The notes beneath the pieces were generated by a model, which saw only the letters and a list, made by a program, of their open reading frames with translations, searched no databases and had not been told where the DNA came from. Both the position numbers and the translations under genes were made by a program. DNA of 64,000 nt from Chrysopilus asiliformis (taxonomy: Eukaryota > Arthropoda > Insecta > Diptera > Rhagionidae), in the NCBI GenBank assembly GCA_964034945.1, contig OZ035963.1:39438361-39502360 (forward strand), in the 5' to 3' direction. Shown one piece after another: positions 63,736 through 64,000 of this stretch; position 1 is the first letter of the stretch, and each line of letters begins with the position of its first letter.

Positions 63736-64000
63736 CCCATGAAAACTTATTAAGGCATTATCGCTAAGGTGTCTTTAAGACATGAGACAAATAATATAAA
63801 AGCCTCCAAATTAAAATGAGATGGAAGTTCATCTCAGGAAAAACGCGCCTTTTATGCGTGTGTTGGAAAAGTGAACTAAAAAAGTTATTTTTTGTTGAAG
63901 TTTTGTGTTGGCTATCAGGAGAATTTAAACGACTCGGTAAATATTTTTATAGAAAAAGTAATAGATTAAGGCTTAAAGACCGTTTTAATAAAGAAATTTT
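63736..64000 (+). mobile_element. E1 element, copy c, runs off the window
   Basis: Begins CCCATGAAAACTTATTAAGG (two changes from the family terminus) and continues co-linear with E1b (TAAGGTGTCTTTAAGACATG, CAGGAGAATTTAAACGA). The right end is beyond 64000. It is inserted in the hAT coding region. Confidence 0.82.

Overview
This is a eukaryotic, A+T-rich, transposon-dominated window. The single convincing host gene has 54-55 bp GT-AG introns. With mariner, Tc1, pogo, Harbinger, hAT, Helitron, THAP and MADF relics and a tRNA-derived SINE, this fits an insect, most likely a dipteran. That assignment is inference; no rRNA, genuine tRNA or recognised housekeeping gene fixes it.

Host gene: one minus-strand gene runs from an ATG at 49952 to a proposed stop at 27746, with a poly(A) signal at 27709-27714. 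It has six proposed coding exons: 49686-49952, 32456-32557, 31862-32401, 31514-31807, 28497-31458 and 27746-27852. Together they encode about 1423 aa of mostly disordered, Lys/Ser/Asn-rich protein that I could not name. Intron 1 is about 17.1 kb and filled with mobile elements. The last intron would be 45 nt but for a 597 bp element inserted 23 nt past the donor.

Layout: 1-5.4 kb holds a SINE, a minus-strand Helitron carrying a nested hAT element (itself invaded by another element), and a hAT element carrying a microsatellite-bearing repeat (family R2). 7-10.6 kb holds R2 with a nested MITE, a Harbinger deletion derivative and element E4. 10.6-13.3 kb is a giant palindrome with a nested hAT MITE. 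13.9-20 kb holds a solo LTR, a Helitron nested in a MITE, and a second Harbinger derivative. 20.9-23.4 kb is R2 > hAT > R1 nested three deep. 25.2-25.8 kb is a small element with a MADF-domain ORF. 27.7-50 kb is the host gene. 50-64 kb is a dense nest of DNA transposons.

How it fits together: paralogous empty sites inside the window let several insertions be dated relative to one another and prove target-site duplications (TSDs). The most unusual group is the pair of families (E1, E3) with CCCAGTGAA termini and apparent 2 bp TSDs; E3 carries a small acidic ORF conserved between two copies. A second theme is MITE-like elements with tiny spliced N-terminal mini-genes. Coding relics include a Tc1 transposase, a mariner transposase with all three catalytic Asp replaced, a THAP domain in a P-like element, a pogo-type zinc finger, a MADF domain, two Harbinger N-termini and a hAT C-terminus. 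All element names (R1, R2, E1-E4, M1) are local labels.
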